The notes under the pieces: model-generated
Told to the model about the DNA's origin: nothing
The model's input: the letters and a program-made list of their open reading frames with translations, nothing else
Database searches by the model: none
Position numbers and translations under genes: made by a program
Origin: Adineta vaga
Lineage: Eukaryota > Rotifera
NCBI GenBank assembly: GCA_021613535.1
Contig: CP075494.1
Coordinates: forward strand, 12,090,001-12,154,000
Reading direction: 5' to 3'
Length of the DNA: 64,000 nt
Shown: positions 39,172-52,904 of the stretch, piece by piece
Layout: each line of letters opens with the position of its first letter
Numbering within the stretch: position 1 is the stretch's first letter

Positions 39172-42100
39172 TTATACAACAACTTCATAGATAAGTTTCT
39201 TTCCATTATGAAGTCTTGTTGGTGTTGAAAAGCCACTTTCTTCTTCGGATGATGAAATTCGTTCATGTACTGGAATATTTACATGATGATCTCTTTCTCG
39301 TGCTAATGAATAAGCCGATAGAATGATTTTATTTGTTGACATTCTTCCATTGACCAAATATTCTCCATCCGAACGTTCATAGAAATCTGAGCCTGATAAA
39401 GCTTGTGAAGCCACTGAATCTGAATTAGTCGATGTTGTCGATGGCATACCAGAATCTAGACAAATTGAATTTGGCTTTTGTTGAAGAGAATAAACACCTG
39501 TATGTTCATCATTATAACATAAATTTCGAGACGGATAATATAAACATGAATTGGTTTCATTCACACGAACTGATGAATTGTTATTACAATTATCTGAAGT
39601 TGTTTTTAATGTATCTGTTGAACCATGTTTAGTTTTAACTCGTCGTCTTTGTCGATGTACACAAACGAACAGAGCAATCAATCCCAAAACAATGCATAAA
39701 CCAAATACACTTCCAGTTAAAATTAAAATTAATTCCGATGAATCATTAATGAATTGACTCGTTGTTGGAACAGTAACATATTTCGAACAAATATCTGTTT
39801 GATTCATTAGACATAATTTTAAACGTAGACCCATCGATGCAATTTGTAGTTTCAAACCATCTTTTAATGATTCAATTGAATGTAGTGATATACAAGGTGG
39901 AATTTCTTCTGTATTATAATGTTGAATACATAATTGATCAAGTGAAATGATCGATGATCGTAATGAACTTAATTGAAAACGTATTCGTCGACTATCAGTA
40001 GTAAAATAAGCTTGTTGAATATGAGGAAATTCTTCGAATTGAATAGGAGATTGTTTTGTTGTAATAATTAGATTTGAAGAGTAATCACTAAAACCAATGT
40101 CATTTTTTGAACGAATTTTTATTGTATATTGAGTATTTTCATTCAAATCATCGAAACGTAATTTATGTAAATGTGTCTCTTTTTCATGAGCAGTATTATT
40201 ATTGAGAGTAATATGAAAGATTTGTTCGGAACCACCATCATAACCAGCTTGCCAAGTTAAGATAAATGAAGAATGAGTAATATTTATTGCTTGTAAATGA
40301 GTAGGAGAATCAGGCAAACCAGGTCGTTGAAAATCAATGGTAAATTCATATTGACCAAACATATTCTTTGCAATACAACGATATTGACCCAATGTTGATG
40401 AATAGGATGGTGGTACTAACATAAAACAACGAAAATAATCCAATTAAAATATGACTATATTCAACTTACAATGTAATTCTGATAATGTCGTTGTACTATT
40501 CACTTGATTTTCTCTAATAAATGAATTTAATCTTTGATTAGATGGATCAAACCAAATAATCTCTGCTTTTGGATAAGCATCAACAATACATTCAGTTTTA
40601 ATATCATAATTTTCAACAACTGCTAGTTTTTTATATGAATTCAATATAAATGGTGCATCTAAATGAAAGAAATCTAATAAAATCTAAATCTATTTCATTG
40701 TCTATCGAACTTACATTGTACCCGAACATCCGTTGATGCAATTGATATTCCATCATATTGATTACTAAAAGTTGTATTTAATGAATTTCTCACTTCACAT
40801 ATATATTTTCCTGCATGTGATCGATCGATTTTCTCAATAATATATTCGGTGAATTTATCTTTTGTACATGCTTGAGTGATTAATTCTTGATCATTAAATA
40901 ACCAACGAATTTGTTCACACCAAGGATTCGCATCAATAGAACATTTCAAAATCAATTTTTCACCTTGATTTAATGTTATATTTTCCATCATAGATAATCT
41001 TGGTTTATCTAATTAAATAAGAATGTTGCTTTTTTTATTATATGAATTTACAAACGTATATATGTTTTCTTACAAAGAATATTAACATCAAGATTGACTT
41101 CCGTTTGTCCAATTGTATTCTTTGCGCGACATGCTAATTTTTCAATTCCCTGAAAATTGATTCGTAATTGTTCTTGATTTTCTCCTATGATGAACAAAAC
41201 AAACAAAGAAGATAATGATTTAGTTTATCATCAACTAATCAATCATATAAAATCTTATCTAACTAAATGCGAGACAATTGAATTCTCACCTAAAATTAAT
41301 TGATCATTCTTAAACCATTCAATATTTGAGTTAATGGGTGGATTCGATGAAACTCGACAATGAATTCTTTCAAAAGTATTTTCAACAATTGTTAATACAT
41401 TCGTTAAAAGTTCTTTTTCTTTGAAAGAAAATGTGATGATTGGTTTAACTAAAATATCAAATGATAGTTTTATCTTTTTCTTTCTTTGAAGTGAATTAGA
41501 AACATACATAATATATCAAGTTTAACTTCCATATTTGTTTCTTCAATACTCGCTTCATTTGATACTTGACAACGAAGGATATGATTATGATCAGCAGGTG
41601 TTAGTAAAAGTGTTAACATCGATGAACTTGAAAAGAGTATGGAATCTGTTTGATTGCCGATTGAACTAACAAAAGAAGAAGAAGAAATACATTCGTTGTT
41701 TTCTTTTCATAAAGAAAGAAAGAAAGAAAGACAAACCTTTGAATAAGTTTATCATTTTTATACCATTCAAATATTGGATTTGGATAAACACGTTCACTCG
41801 TACAATTAAATGATACTAATGTACCAGCAAGAACAGGTAATGATGTTGATGATGTTAAACGAAGACGAGATGGTGGTACTAAACGATCAGAAACAATCAA
41901 TTATTTGTTATTATTTTCAGAAATACATTCTCATATTCATATCATTCTTTTCTATTTTTGTTGATCTAATCAAAGAATACATATATCATTACTCATGTTG
42001 GAATGATAGATTCTTCACTTCTTCTTCTTCTTCTTCTACGGAGGTATAGATGACGGTTATATGATCTAAGTTATGTTTATTGGATATAATATCTTAAAAG

Positions 42101-42771
42101 ACTTGCGCAATCTTGAGAGGGTTATCTATTGCTCGGCTAATTGATAGATGGAAAAGAATCAATTCAATGTCGCTACTGATCCGAAGATGTCTTCTTCGTT
42201 GTCTTTTTTATCTATCTCATTTTTCAATAATTATTTCTTTTATAATCGATTGTAGGACTGTTCCATCGAATGATTCTATGCAGCAGATGTTTGCTTTGAT
42301 TTATTTCAAAGAGGAAATAAATGGTGTTAAATGAACACGAACTATTCGATGATTTCAACTGAATCACAAACAATCGATTTTCAACATACCAATAACATTA
42401 AGTTGAAAATGATTTTCTTCTTTAGCTGTAAAATTCTGACATTTGTAAAGTCCAGCTGATTCTAATTGAATGTTAATTATTGTCAATTGATATGTATTTA
42501 TATTCACTTGATTTATAGAATATTTTTTAGGATTATTTGAAATTGAATTAACACCGATAACTTGAGTATCATCTTTATACCAAAGAATAATATTATCCGA
42601 TTGATTATTAAGAGATAACAGAGATGAGATTGAATTTGTGAAACTTCTTGACTTAATCGAATCAAAATGACATGTAATAGTTACATTGACATTCTCTCGA
42701 ACTTTAATTATTTGAATCGATGATAAAATTGAAGTAATATGTAGAAAAAGACAAAAGAGATAGAAGAACAT
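39172..42771 (-). CDS. Echinoid-like Ig/FN3 cell-adhesion receptor
   Basis: Eight exons: 42390-42771, 41737-41878, 41508-41665, 41290-41448, 41074-41184, 40715-41008, 40470-40658, 39172-40415 (2679 nt, 892 aa). A signal peptide (MFFYLFCLFLHITSILSS) leads five Ig domains, with Cys/Trp pairs such as VTITC..ILWYKDD, VSFNC..FEWYKND, IHCRV..IEWFKND, ILKCS..IRWLFND and TECIV..IIWFDPS. A fibronectin III domain follows (SSFILTWQAGYDGGSEQ), then a second degenerate beta domain, one membrane helix (about 704-730, LILILTGSVFGLCIVLGLIALFV) and a tail of about 160 residues. The tail ends EVVV, a class II PDZ-ligand form like the EIIV of fly Echinoid. Nephrin/hibris-type receptors are the main alternative. 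Ig exon junctions are mostly phase 1. Confidence 0.85.
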
Positions 42772-43026
42772 CTAAAAATAAATGATTGAGAATTAGATAT
42801 GTATACATTACTAGCTTTCATTCAGCGAAGATATTTATGTGTACAGTTAGCAAATGTTATTATACGGAACCTTTTACTTTCTTATGTGTTTGTATGTATG
42901 TACATGTCGGACAACTACCAATGATGACCATTGAATAAAGAATGAGAGAAAAGAGGAAAGAAGAGAGGAGAGACAGAGAGAGAGAGAAGGAATAGAGATA
43001 TACCTTTTGTGTCATTTCTCAATAGC

Positions 43027-43054
43027 GAAGAAGAAGAAGAAGAAGAAGAAGAAA
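43027..43054. repeat. (GAA)n microsatellite
   Basis: About nine GAA triplets about 250 nt upstream of the adhesion-receptor ATG. Confidence 0.85.
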
Positions 43055-44721
43055 GGGATTGTCCATTTGTTCCACTAGGAACACAAAATACATTGAAGTT
43101 CATTGAAATAAATGAGTCGCACATTCTCGACGTGACCACATCGAATATCTTCGTCTTTTATTTTAACAATGATTTATATCCTGTACACAAAACACAATGA
43201 TTATATTTAACAGAATCTCAACGTGATTTTTTTTAACATGTTAGGGTTAATTACCTACCGATAGGATGTATTAATCTTCTGTAGCGATCATCTTCTTATT
43301 ATTAAAAAAAACTAGAATCATAATGATACTCTTACACAATATTAAATATGCATGACTTATTCAGTTAGATGTATTCGATTTCAAAAGACGATAAAAGACT
43401 ACTCACGATTATCAAATTTCATATTTTGTCAGCATAAATGAGAAGAAAAAAAAGAAAACTTGATTATTCTTTTCAGATAACAATGTATGAACATATTCTA
43501 TCCAATATGTATACTTATATAGAAATGTTTTAACGGAAGATATCCTAGGGCAACTTGACGTAAGAAGGTCAAACTTCTAATTGATTATTCTTCATTGTTA
43601 TGTTTACCTCGAGTATGATAAACGGAAGTAATTTTTCATTTGTACAAGTCACATAAACGCATCTTTTAGCGCAATATACTCTCTTGTATATGTGCATGTA
43701 GTTAATTGAATAGTACTCAGTGAATTGTTTAACGAACGTGAGGTTGACTTTAACTAGTTATGAATAAGAAATATGAGTCGTTATTGATATTGTCCATTGA
43801 ATGTTAGAAAGATGATCATCTTCTATGAATAAGCACGACTCATGGAAGTCTTACAAAATCAAAATTAATTTTCAATGATGACTGTATTGAAACCTCAATG
43901 TGAAAATGTACGTATTAAAAAGAAAACGAATGGTCATGATGAAACCTTAGTTACGTTATAAATTAATTGAATATGTAATATATAGATAAAGAAGGAGACT
44001 TCCGTTCCTTGTTGAGAAAGATAAGTAGGAGTAAGATTAATTATAGCATACCTGTATTATTGAATGAAATGACGATATGTACGTATATGAACACTTTCTT
44101 TTTTCTTGCGCTCTTTCTCTATTCTAATGAATGTCATCGGAATTTTTCTCTCCCATTTACCAGCAATGAGACGATGTGAACAAATTAAGGTATGTATGCG
44201 CGTCTAATGTATAGTTTAGTCTTTTCTCTTCTTCTCTCTCACTCATTTCTTCTTCTTTCAATTTCATTAGAGGCAACCAAGTGTATAAGACGCGACATAT
44301 TTATACGTATATGTTCAAGTGTTCAAACTTCAAATGATTGGAACTAATATACGAATGAATAACAACAGCAACAACAACAACAACTTAAAATATTGTTTTG
44401 TTGTCGGATAATATCTCTTTCGGTTTCTTTTTCTTGAATGTGATTAGTAAAGATAAAACAAAACAAAATGACATCATTATTTATCAATGACTAAAGAGAA
44501 AGGTGTTTTGTCATCTTTAGAGATTAAGACATGATGTTCACTGTTGAGACGATCTTAATTGTCAATAGATGATCCATATGTGTATCAAAGAATGATGATT
44601 TCTTTTTTCTTCTTTTTTGATTTGAAAAGAATCGTGGTTGAAAGCACTAAATGATGCCTTAAGGATGACTGTCAAGATATTCGTCGTCATTTTACTATTA
44701 ACCTCCGGTGTTTTATTGTAT

Positions 44722-44741
44722 GATATATATATATATATATA
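44722..44741. repeat. (AT)n microsatellite
   Basis: About ten AT dinucleotides in gene-free DNA. Confidence 0.85.
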
Positions 44742-46355
44742 AACATGTATACCCGAAGAAGATTATCAACAGTTGAAAGCATTCTATTCAATTTCTATGG
44801 TCGCACGCACAAGTTCAATCGGCTTTTCTTACATATATAGACAGGTGATAAACTTGTTATATGTATCTATCTAGTAGTCGTGGATTAAACTTCACGTTCT
44901 CTTGAATTAATCAAGCAGAAAACTTCGTTTTCTTTTTCTTTTCCTTTTTGGTTTTGTAATCGATTGATGATTGTGTATGAGATGTTTTATTTATCAAATA
45001 AGGGTCGTCTTCTTTCATTCAAAACAAATTAAACTCATCTGCATATGTCGACATAGATACATTGAAAATCATCCGTACTCAACATTGGATAAATGTCGTT
45101 CGTGTCCTCACAAAAGAGTCAGTTGTATTGTCATTTAACCATCGAACGTTCGACAAAGATGTGGTGTGTACTGAACGTGTATTGATTCAATGTGACATAC
45201 ACACGCGATCAATTAAATTGAGAATAATTGCAATTTATCACAAATATTCTTTCGATATCTATTTCATAGAATCATTTGTTCAACTTAACAAACTATATAA
45301 GAGATATTAAATACAAAAATATTCATCATAATCGAAAAAAGAAGAAATAAAATATCTTTCCTTTCAATGTATGATGTAATAGTTAGACATATAGCGTGAT
45401 CAATTGTTTTATAAGTACCTGTCGTCATTTGATCAGCTGAGATGTAAAACTAATTGCAACAACTATTAACTATAATTCTCTAAAATATTGAGAATTGTAA
45501 ATTGACAATATAAGCCATCATATTGACGATGATTGTATGACAAATTTCATGTATTTCATTGAAATTTGTTTCCTTGATATAATGTTTCTAAGAATCATTT
45601 TTTGTTTCATAGAAAATTTTGACCTTAAAACACGAACAAGTGATTTAATATGAAAGACAATTCACTTGTCCTATTCGAACAAATAAGCATACAATATATG
45701 ATAAATAAATCGATTTCTGGATGAATAATTCAATTATTTTTAATAGAATTATTCTAGTTGATATACACAATAGACAAATATTTACATTGAAAATATGTAA
45801 AGAAGCATCAATCATAGTTAAAATATTGTTTTGCTTTTTTTTGAAGATTTTCTTCCGAACTATTCTCTACTCCTAGATCCTCTTTCTTCTTGTTCTTTTG
45901 TTATTATAAAAATAATTATTAACAACAACATCTTGTGTTATCTGATCACTTTGTCGAAATACTTCTCTCTTTCTTAAGTTTTATTTTGAGATCGAATGAA
46001 AAAAAGCATCTAGTAATCGTTTGTTTATGTTCAAATATAAGATTAGATTTTAACAAGTGAATGGTATCGTATTTTTGGACGAAAAAATCTTCTTCAAATG
46101 TATTACGAATACTTGATGATGCAAAGGTAACATATAAGAGTGACATCTGTGAGAATTTGGAAGCATAGATTTATTTATATTTGATTCGAGAAATAAATAA
46201 ACATCATTGAGAGATAGATAAATGAAAAAACGTAAAGTTTTACTTTATTTATTTATAAAAGAAAGATTTAATTTGTTGATGAATCATCGGCTGAAATATA
46301 AAATTTGATTTGATTGTACTGTGATTTACAAAACGTTCGTTCGTTCGTTATTATA

Positions 46356-49300
46356 ATGAATATTATTAGTGATCTTAGTTCAGCACGTTCTGTAAGTAAA
46401 GAAAAACAGATTAATCTATTGAATATAGTTTTAAAGAGATGCAAATGTTTTTCGAGACTCTTTGATGTGACATCAGAAAAAAATTCTTTATCTATTATCG
46501 TAATAAACTAGGGGGAATACGAAGAAATCATAGTCAGACTTTTTCCTTCGTCTTCTTTGTCTCGATTTACTTGCAGGAAATATAAGCTTAGTTTTTCTTT
46601 TCATCTTGCATAGTTAAATAAATGCAAGAATGACCTACTGTAGCTCATAATGCAAATCAAATATATCTAGAACTATTCCTTTTACTCAAACCACATGGAA
46701 AGTCATGAATAGAAATTGTCATGAGAGATAACTTGCTTTCTCTTCCAATCTATTCGACATATCAAAATCAATGAATCGACAGTTATTCATCGAAGTTTTT
46801 CGACATATTTCATATAGAATCGATCAATTAAAAATCTTTCTCTCTCATGATGCTTATTTCAAGGTATTTATTTCGAGAGAAAAAAAGTGAAAATCAATTT
46901 CAGTTGTTTTTCTTTTGTTTTATAAATCTAAATGAATATTTTGATACTTAGGTGGAGAATGTTCGTGTCATAGATCGCTTTAATAATCGTCAACATATCA
47001 TTGGTAACACTTCTTCATTTATCTCTTTTTTTTTTATAAAGTACTCTTTCATTTTCAAGGTACAATCTTTTTAACTTCAACACATTTGTTATTCAATGAT
47101 CCTGAAGGCAAACGTGAAACTTGGGTTATTATTATTAGATAGAAAACATCGACAAGAGATGAACTTGATTTGTTTTTTTCTTCTCTTGTCTATTATAGAT
47201 TCTTCATTCATTGATATTATCTGCAGATAAATTGCCAACTACACAACAAGGATGTCCATTACGTATACGAACGAAACATTTCTTTTCAATTGAATTTATT
47301 ATACCAAAAGAACGTGATTGTACTGATCTTCATGCCACATTAAATCAATTAAAAGCAGGTAAATATTTTCTTTAAACAAATATTATTCTTCAATTTATTT
47401 TTGAACTTAGAATCGTATGAAAAACTCTATTGTTTTCTTTATCAAGCACCGAATTATCTGGAAAAAATTTGGGATCCATTTCTTTTAACAACGGAATATA
47501 TGAGAATGGGTGTACCCAATCGTGAATGGAAAATTGAAGATAGTAATAGTAATTTTGAGATGTGCGATACATATCCACCATTATTTTACGTACCAACATC
47601 AACTACAAAAGCATTGTTGGTTGCCAGTTCAAAATTTCGAAGTCGAGGACGATTACCTGTACTTACTTATCTTCATTTGAACGGAGTAAATGAATAGGAT
47701 TAATTGATTGATTTCTATTAATAGAATGTCTGCTTTCTCTTAATGATAGGCATCAATAACACGTTGTTCACAACCATTATCTGGTTTCAAACAACGATGT
47801 TTAGAAGATGAACAACTTCTTCAATGTATATTGAAAACAAATCCTCAATCATCAACAATGTATATTATCGATACGCGACCACGTGTAAGTCGATATCTCT
47901 TTTAAAGATATTGAATAGTCTTTTTCTTGTCATAAAAATAGATCAATGCTGTTGCTAATCGTGCAGCTGGTAAAGGTTATGAAAATGAAGATCATTATTC
48001 GAATATACAATTTAAATTTTGTCCAATTGAAAATATTCATGTTATGCGTGGTAGTTTACAAAAATTACTCGAAAGTAAATTCGTATATTGTCAATATTAA
48101 ATAAATCATTTTGTGAAAATAAATTTAGCTTGTGAATTAAAAAATCCGTCGATGAATCAATATTTGAATGCTCTAGATAATTCTTCATGGTTGCAACATA
48201 TCAAAGCTGTTTTAGATGCTGCTATATTTATTGCTCGAGTATGAAAATGATTAAAAATCATTTCTTCATTGTTTTCTTCTCATCTAGGCAATTGAAGTTG
48301 AAAAGAAAAATGTTCTTGTTCATTGTTCAGATGGTTGGGATCGAACTGCTCAATGTTGTTCATTATCTTCCTTACTTCTTTGTCCATATTATCGATCAAT
48401 ACATGGATTCCGAGTATGTTGAAATCTTCAGTATTGTTTCAAGACATGATAGTTTTTTCTTGTCTTAGATGTTAATTGAAAAAGAATGGCTTTCATTTGG
48501 ACATAAATTTTCCGATCGATGTGGTCATACACGAATGGTAGATAGTAAAGAACAATCGCCAGTTTTTCAACAATTTATAGAAGCTGTTTGGCAAATAAGT
48601 CAAATTTATCCAACAGCATTCGAATTCAATGAACGTTTTCTTATATCATTACATGATCATTCTCATTCGTGTCAATATGGGAATTTTATTGGAAATTGTG
48701 AAAAAGATCGACTTGATCTACGGTTAGATTAATAATTTTTCCTTGGAAAAAGTTCGTCATCTATTTTGTTCATCTTGCTTTTTTAGTGTTAAAGATCGAA
48801 CATATTCTTATTGGAATTATATCTTACAAAATGTGAATGATTTTAAAAATCCATTATTTCGTCCACAATCAGCTTATGCATGTGAAGTTCTTCTGCCAAC
48901 AATCAATACTCAAACTTTAAAGTAATCGATCGATGAAAAGGTGAACTTTTTCAATGAGAAAAAGTCTATTTTAGATTATGGTTAAATATGTATCATCGAT
49001 TTGATAGTACACTATTACCAAAAGAAAATATACCTAATACATTAACACATCTTGTTGATCATACAGCAGCATTGAATGATCATGCACGATTATTAGAAAA
49101 AGTAAATAATTTTAGTTTATATTTGAACATTTTTTGTAATGTTTTCTCGTAGCGTATTCGTGAATTTCATTCGGCACTTGAAGATGGAACGATATCCGAT
49201 GAAGATATTCGTAAATTAGTCAATCATCACAATGGCTCAAGTGACAATGAACTTCCTCAAACAACAACTACGGATGCTAAACTTCCATTATCATCATCAG

Positions 49301-49802
49301 ATGTGGAAAGTGGAATTAGTAGTGATCAGTCGCCTAATGGACGACCATCATCATCATCAGCTACATTCGTTCTTCAACATCAATCAAGTGCAGATATCAT
49401 TGAAATTCCAACAATCGAACGTATTGCATTTGAACTGAATTCTATTGCATTAGATTGGCGTTCATATCAAGCACCATTTCATTGCACTTGCGCATTACCA
49501 TTTGATTCTGCTCAACGAAAAGTATGTCATTCATTGTATGAATAATTAATGCATTTTTCTTTCATCAATCTTAGTATACTTGTTGGCGCTGTGGAGAAAA
49601 CTTTTGTATACGTTGTATTGAACATGGAGTTCGTTTACCTGGCCTTTACAGTAATAGTTTAGCACCAGTATGTAAAACATGTGCACATTCAATAAAATCA
49701 ACATTATCAACAATCGAATGTTCGCCATCTATTCCTTCGAATGAACAAACCTTTTCCGCAATGAAATCATCTCTCGTGATCAATGATGAAAACAAAATTT
49801 AA
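46356..49802 (+). CDS. MTMR6: Myotubularin-related phosphatase, MTMR6/7/8 group
   Basis: Fourteen exons: 46356-46391, 46952-47003, 47060-47124, 47199-47358, 47411-47685, 47750-47884, 47942-48074, 48129-48238, 48288-48413, 48469-48722, 48787-48921, 48975-49101, 49153-49521, 49575-49802 (2205 nt, 734 aa). These enzymes remove the 3-phosphate of PI(3)P and PI(3,5)P2 on endosomes. A PH-GRAM domain starts [10 protein letters not shown], as in MTMR6 (VENVRLVDR). The phosphatase core follows, with the catalytic CX5R intact (HCSDGWDRT, Cys about residue 335), so it should be active. After a short helical and Ser-rich linker, a FYVE-like zinc finger ([31 protein letters not shown]; about 645-700) closes the protein. 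The 12-codon first exon was chosen because it ends in phase 0 at GTAAGT. Confidence 0.93.
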
Positions 49803-50418
49803 TATGCCGGTGATTTATTTGTCTATGAATAATTGTAATTATGTCAGATTTCATATTCAATTCTATTATATTTATCTTCTAAATTTCTGTGCCATGAATT
49901 TTAAACTAATGAATTATTCTTTTTCTTGGTCTTCTATTTTACAGTGATTTTTTTTGTTGGTTGTTTTTTCTCTTCTTTGATTGAATAATGCCATGATAAA
50001 AAGAAATAGAAATTCAAATTATTAGATATTCTTAAGAGCTAACCTTTGCATTAATAATACTAAGAGAAAATATGTCTCTATGTTGAAAAACTTCGAATAT
50101 TTCTATGTGAGGAATGAAAGACAAGGTCTACTTTACGATATATCGTTCAATGTGAATCAATATTCAATGCATATTTACCGTAACAACTACTGTACCAATG
50201 AACTAGTTCATGGACTTCTTCTTCATTTAAGGAAATGATTGAAATGAATAGTTTAGTTCGACTATTAATTGATTTTTTTCTTTGATATCATGAAGATTCT
50301 TTAAATGAAACATTTGCTCTAGTTGCAATTCGTATATATTTAGTTGACTAAGAAAACCTCGTGCCATTATAAAGAAACGAAGAACAAATGAAAATAAAAT
50401 AAAATATGATGTCAATTT
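49803..50418. other. Convergent intergenic gap
   Basis: 3' flanks of the myotubularin gene and the proline-rich gene. AT-rich, nothing else recognised. Confidence 0.5.
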
Positions 50419-52295
50419 TTAATATATATCTTCAACTTTCGAATCAGATGTATTGTCATGAGGTGTCTGTCGGAATGATGCAGGTGTTGATGCTTTCGAT
50501 TGCGAAGTTTTGACGGGTTCAAAAGTTGCAATAGGAGTTGATGTTCGACGACCTGGTGAAAGTACTCGTTCTTGTCGATGTATGGGTGTTGTTGATGAAT
50601 GTAATATATCATTTAATTGTTCAATATTGGATGTTGCCCCAACATTATATTCATTTAAAACACGCATTAAGTCAGCACTAGGTGGTGGTAAATCTTCAAT
50701 ACGATCAACAATACGTACATCGCCATCATTATGTTGTCTATGGTAATCAGTATATTGATGTGGATCAACACGAAAGACACCTTCCTCAATAACTCGACGA
50801 ACCGTATAAGCTTTTAATGGTTCATATTCGATAATAACATTACGTGTCGGTGGAACTGGTGGTAATGGTGTAACTTTTTGTAGAAGAATAGGTCGTTTTA
50901 CTTTTTTATAAGGTAACCATTTTTCGAATATAACTGTGCGAGGTTTAGGTGGAGGAGTTGGTAAACGTTCGATGATAATTTGACGAGGTTGCGGTGGTGG
51001 CGGTGGTACAGGTTTATCAATGATACAAGGTCTAATAATGATAAGAATATGAACAAGAAAAAGACAAAGAAGAAAAAAACACAATTGTATTAATTTACTC
51101 GGTCGGTGGTGGTGGAGTTGGTGGACGTTCACGAATAGTTAATGGTGGTGGCGTACGTGCTTCAGGTTTTTTTTCACGAATAAGTAATGGCTAAAAAGGA
51201 AAAAAGGGAGAGAGAGAGAGGAAAACAGTGATTGAAAATAGAAATAAAATGGTATCTGTACTGATTCAGGTGGATTGGGTGGTAATTGTTTCTCGCGAAT
51301 GATGATAGGTGCTGGTGGTGGAGGTGTGGGAGGTTGTAAATAACGAATACGAATTTCTTTTTTATAGACAACGTTTTGTGAATTTGGTTTGACGACTTTG
51401 ACAGGTGGATTGTCAAGTGAATTAATTTGATGTAGATAATGTTCAGCTGATACAGTTGGATCATTTGTTGTCGTATCATAACGAGGAATTGGTGGAGGTG
51501 GTGGAGTTCGTCGTGGAGACATTCCTTGTTGAGTCATATCGTCAGGTGATTGAATTTTAGATGCTTGGCGATTTATAACAGGCGGTGGTGGTGGAGGATG
51601 TTGAACGTAAGAAAGTGGTCGAGCCGATGTAATTGCGGATGCTGATTGTGTGATTAGCGGTTGAGAATGAGGAGAATATTTAGTAAAGGCAGAAGAATGA
51701 CCAGGTTGTTTTTCTTGTGTGGTATTGAAGAGATATTCACTGGGATCTAAACCAAACTCTGCAAGGATTTTACCAATATCAGCACGTTCGGACGTTGTTT
51801 TTATTGCTGTCGTTGCTGTTGTTGTTGTTGTATTTTCGTCGTTCGATGAATCTTTATTGTGATTTTGTGACCTGAAGCGAAACGGACATGAGAGAAAAAA
51901 AGAGGCAAATAGTAAAAAAAAACACAAATGATAGTGTTTGTTTGTGGTTTTTATACGTTAATATAGGTAAAAAACAAATATTGGTGATAATGATCAACAA
52001 AGCTGAAATCAATGTAGCGGAACTCGAAGTGGTAGAATAACTCTAATGAAGAGCATACAGAATCAATGTATTACTTCCGGAATGGTTTATTAAATAGAAT
52101 CTTAGTCATAAATTTCATTGTATAAATTATATTTTTATAACTAAAGATAGATAAATGGAAACTTTCCAAAAGGAAATGAATAATAAGATAAAATGTCTTC
52201 TAAAGATTAAACAATGTATCATCGGGGATATTTCTTGTTAGAATAAAACGATATCTATTTCCTAATAATGAATATTCTAAAACTTACGTGGCCAT
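50419..52295 (-). CDS. Proline-rich IIIER-repeat protein, likely cytoskeletal
   Basis: Four exons: 52288-52295 (ATG GCC AC), 51262-51871, 51099-51190, 50419-51031 (1323 nt, 440 aa). After a Thr/Asp/Gln-rich start come Pro runs (QHPPPPPPVINRQ, PRRTPPPPPIPRYD). A repeat of short hydrophobic beta strands between prolines follows: IIIREKQLPPNPPES, LLIREKKPEARTPPP, LTIRERPPTPPPP, QIIIERLPTPPPKP, TVIFEKWLPYKKVKRP, NVIIEYEPLKAYTV. A more globular region (RRVIEEGVFRVDPHQYTDY) and a disordered tail close it. No signal or membrane segment. The alternation of strand, charge and proline resembles filament or epiplasm-type proteins. EIRIRYLQ here recalls PIRIKYRR in the VPVPVDRP protein. Function unknown; a scaffold for SH3/WW proteins is an alternative. 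Confidence 0.75.
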
Positions 52296-52904
52296 ATTGT
52301 TTCAATTGCAAGTACGTTAATGTTCAAGAGAATATTTCTTTTTGATTGCTACACATATATTTTGTAAGTAAAGTATAACAAAATCGAAGTTCAAGTACGT
52401 TCTTTTATATACATAACGATCTTTTTACAAGCAATTGTGAAATAAAATAAAAATCACGCAAGCAAACTATTGATGCATAACCAAAAATGTTTTACGAACT
52501 CAAATGATAAAGCAAAACGAATATACAATATAGAGTAAAAAAAAATGTGTACTATAATGTTCACAGTGCTCAATCATCACTTCTCTTCTTTTCTTTCGAT
52601 TGCATTTGACCTTCATGAATTACCAAAAAGAAACCTCGTAGTTGCGTCAGTTTATATTCTTTCGATCTGAACAAGCGAATCATCGATTTTTTTTGATGAA
52701 TGATTATATGTATAACAACGGATTTAAGAATAATGATCTGTTTCAAATTTAGTTCCATAGAAAATGAAATTATTATTGAACAAGATTCTACAAGTGATAT
52801 TATGTTAACAACCAATGGGAAGATAGTTATTCATGTTAAATGAAATACTAGTATAAGAAGAAAAAAAACATATGATGATGTCTGTACTGTTTTTTGTTGT
52901 TGAT
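52296..52904. other. Intergenic, 5' of proline-rich gene and 3' of secreted protein gene
   Basis: About 600 nt of AT-rich DNA between two minus-strand genes. A 246-nt open frame (52570-52815, minus) has no splice or composition support. Confidence 0.5.

Larger units (their letters stand above)
42772..46355. other. Gene-free 3.6-kb region between divergent genes
   Basis: Separates the starts of the adhesion receptor (minus) and the myotubularin gene (plus). AT-rich; it includes a (GAA)n run at 43027-43054, an (AT)n run at 44722-44741 and TTCT-rich tracts. No coding exon was found on either strand. It may hold long-range regulatory DNA or a long 5' UTR intron of the receptor. Confidence 0.55.

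Noticed and set aside
45062-45310. 82-codon plus-strand frame in the gene-free gap
   Set aside because: No motif, no splice links, isolated in AT-rich DNA.
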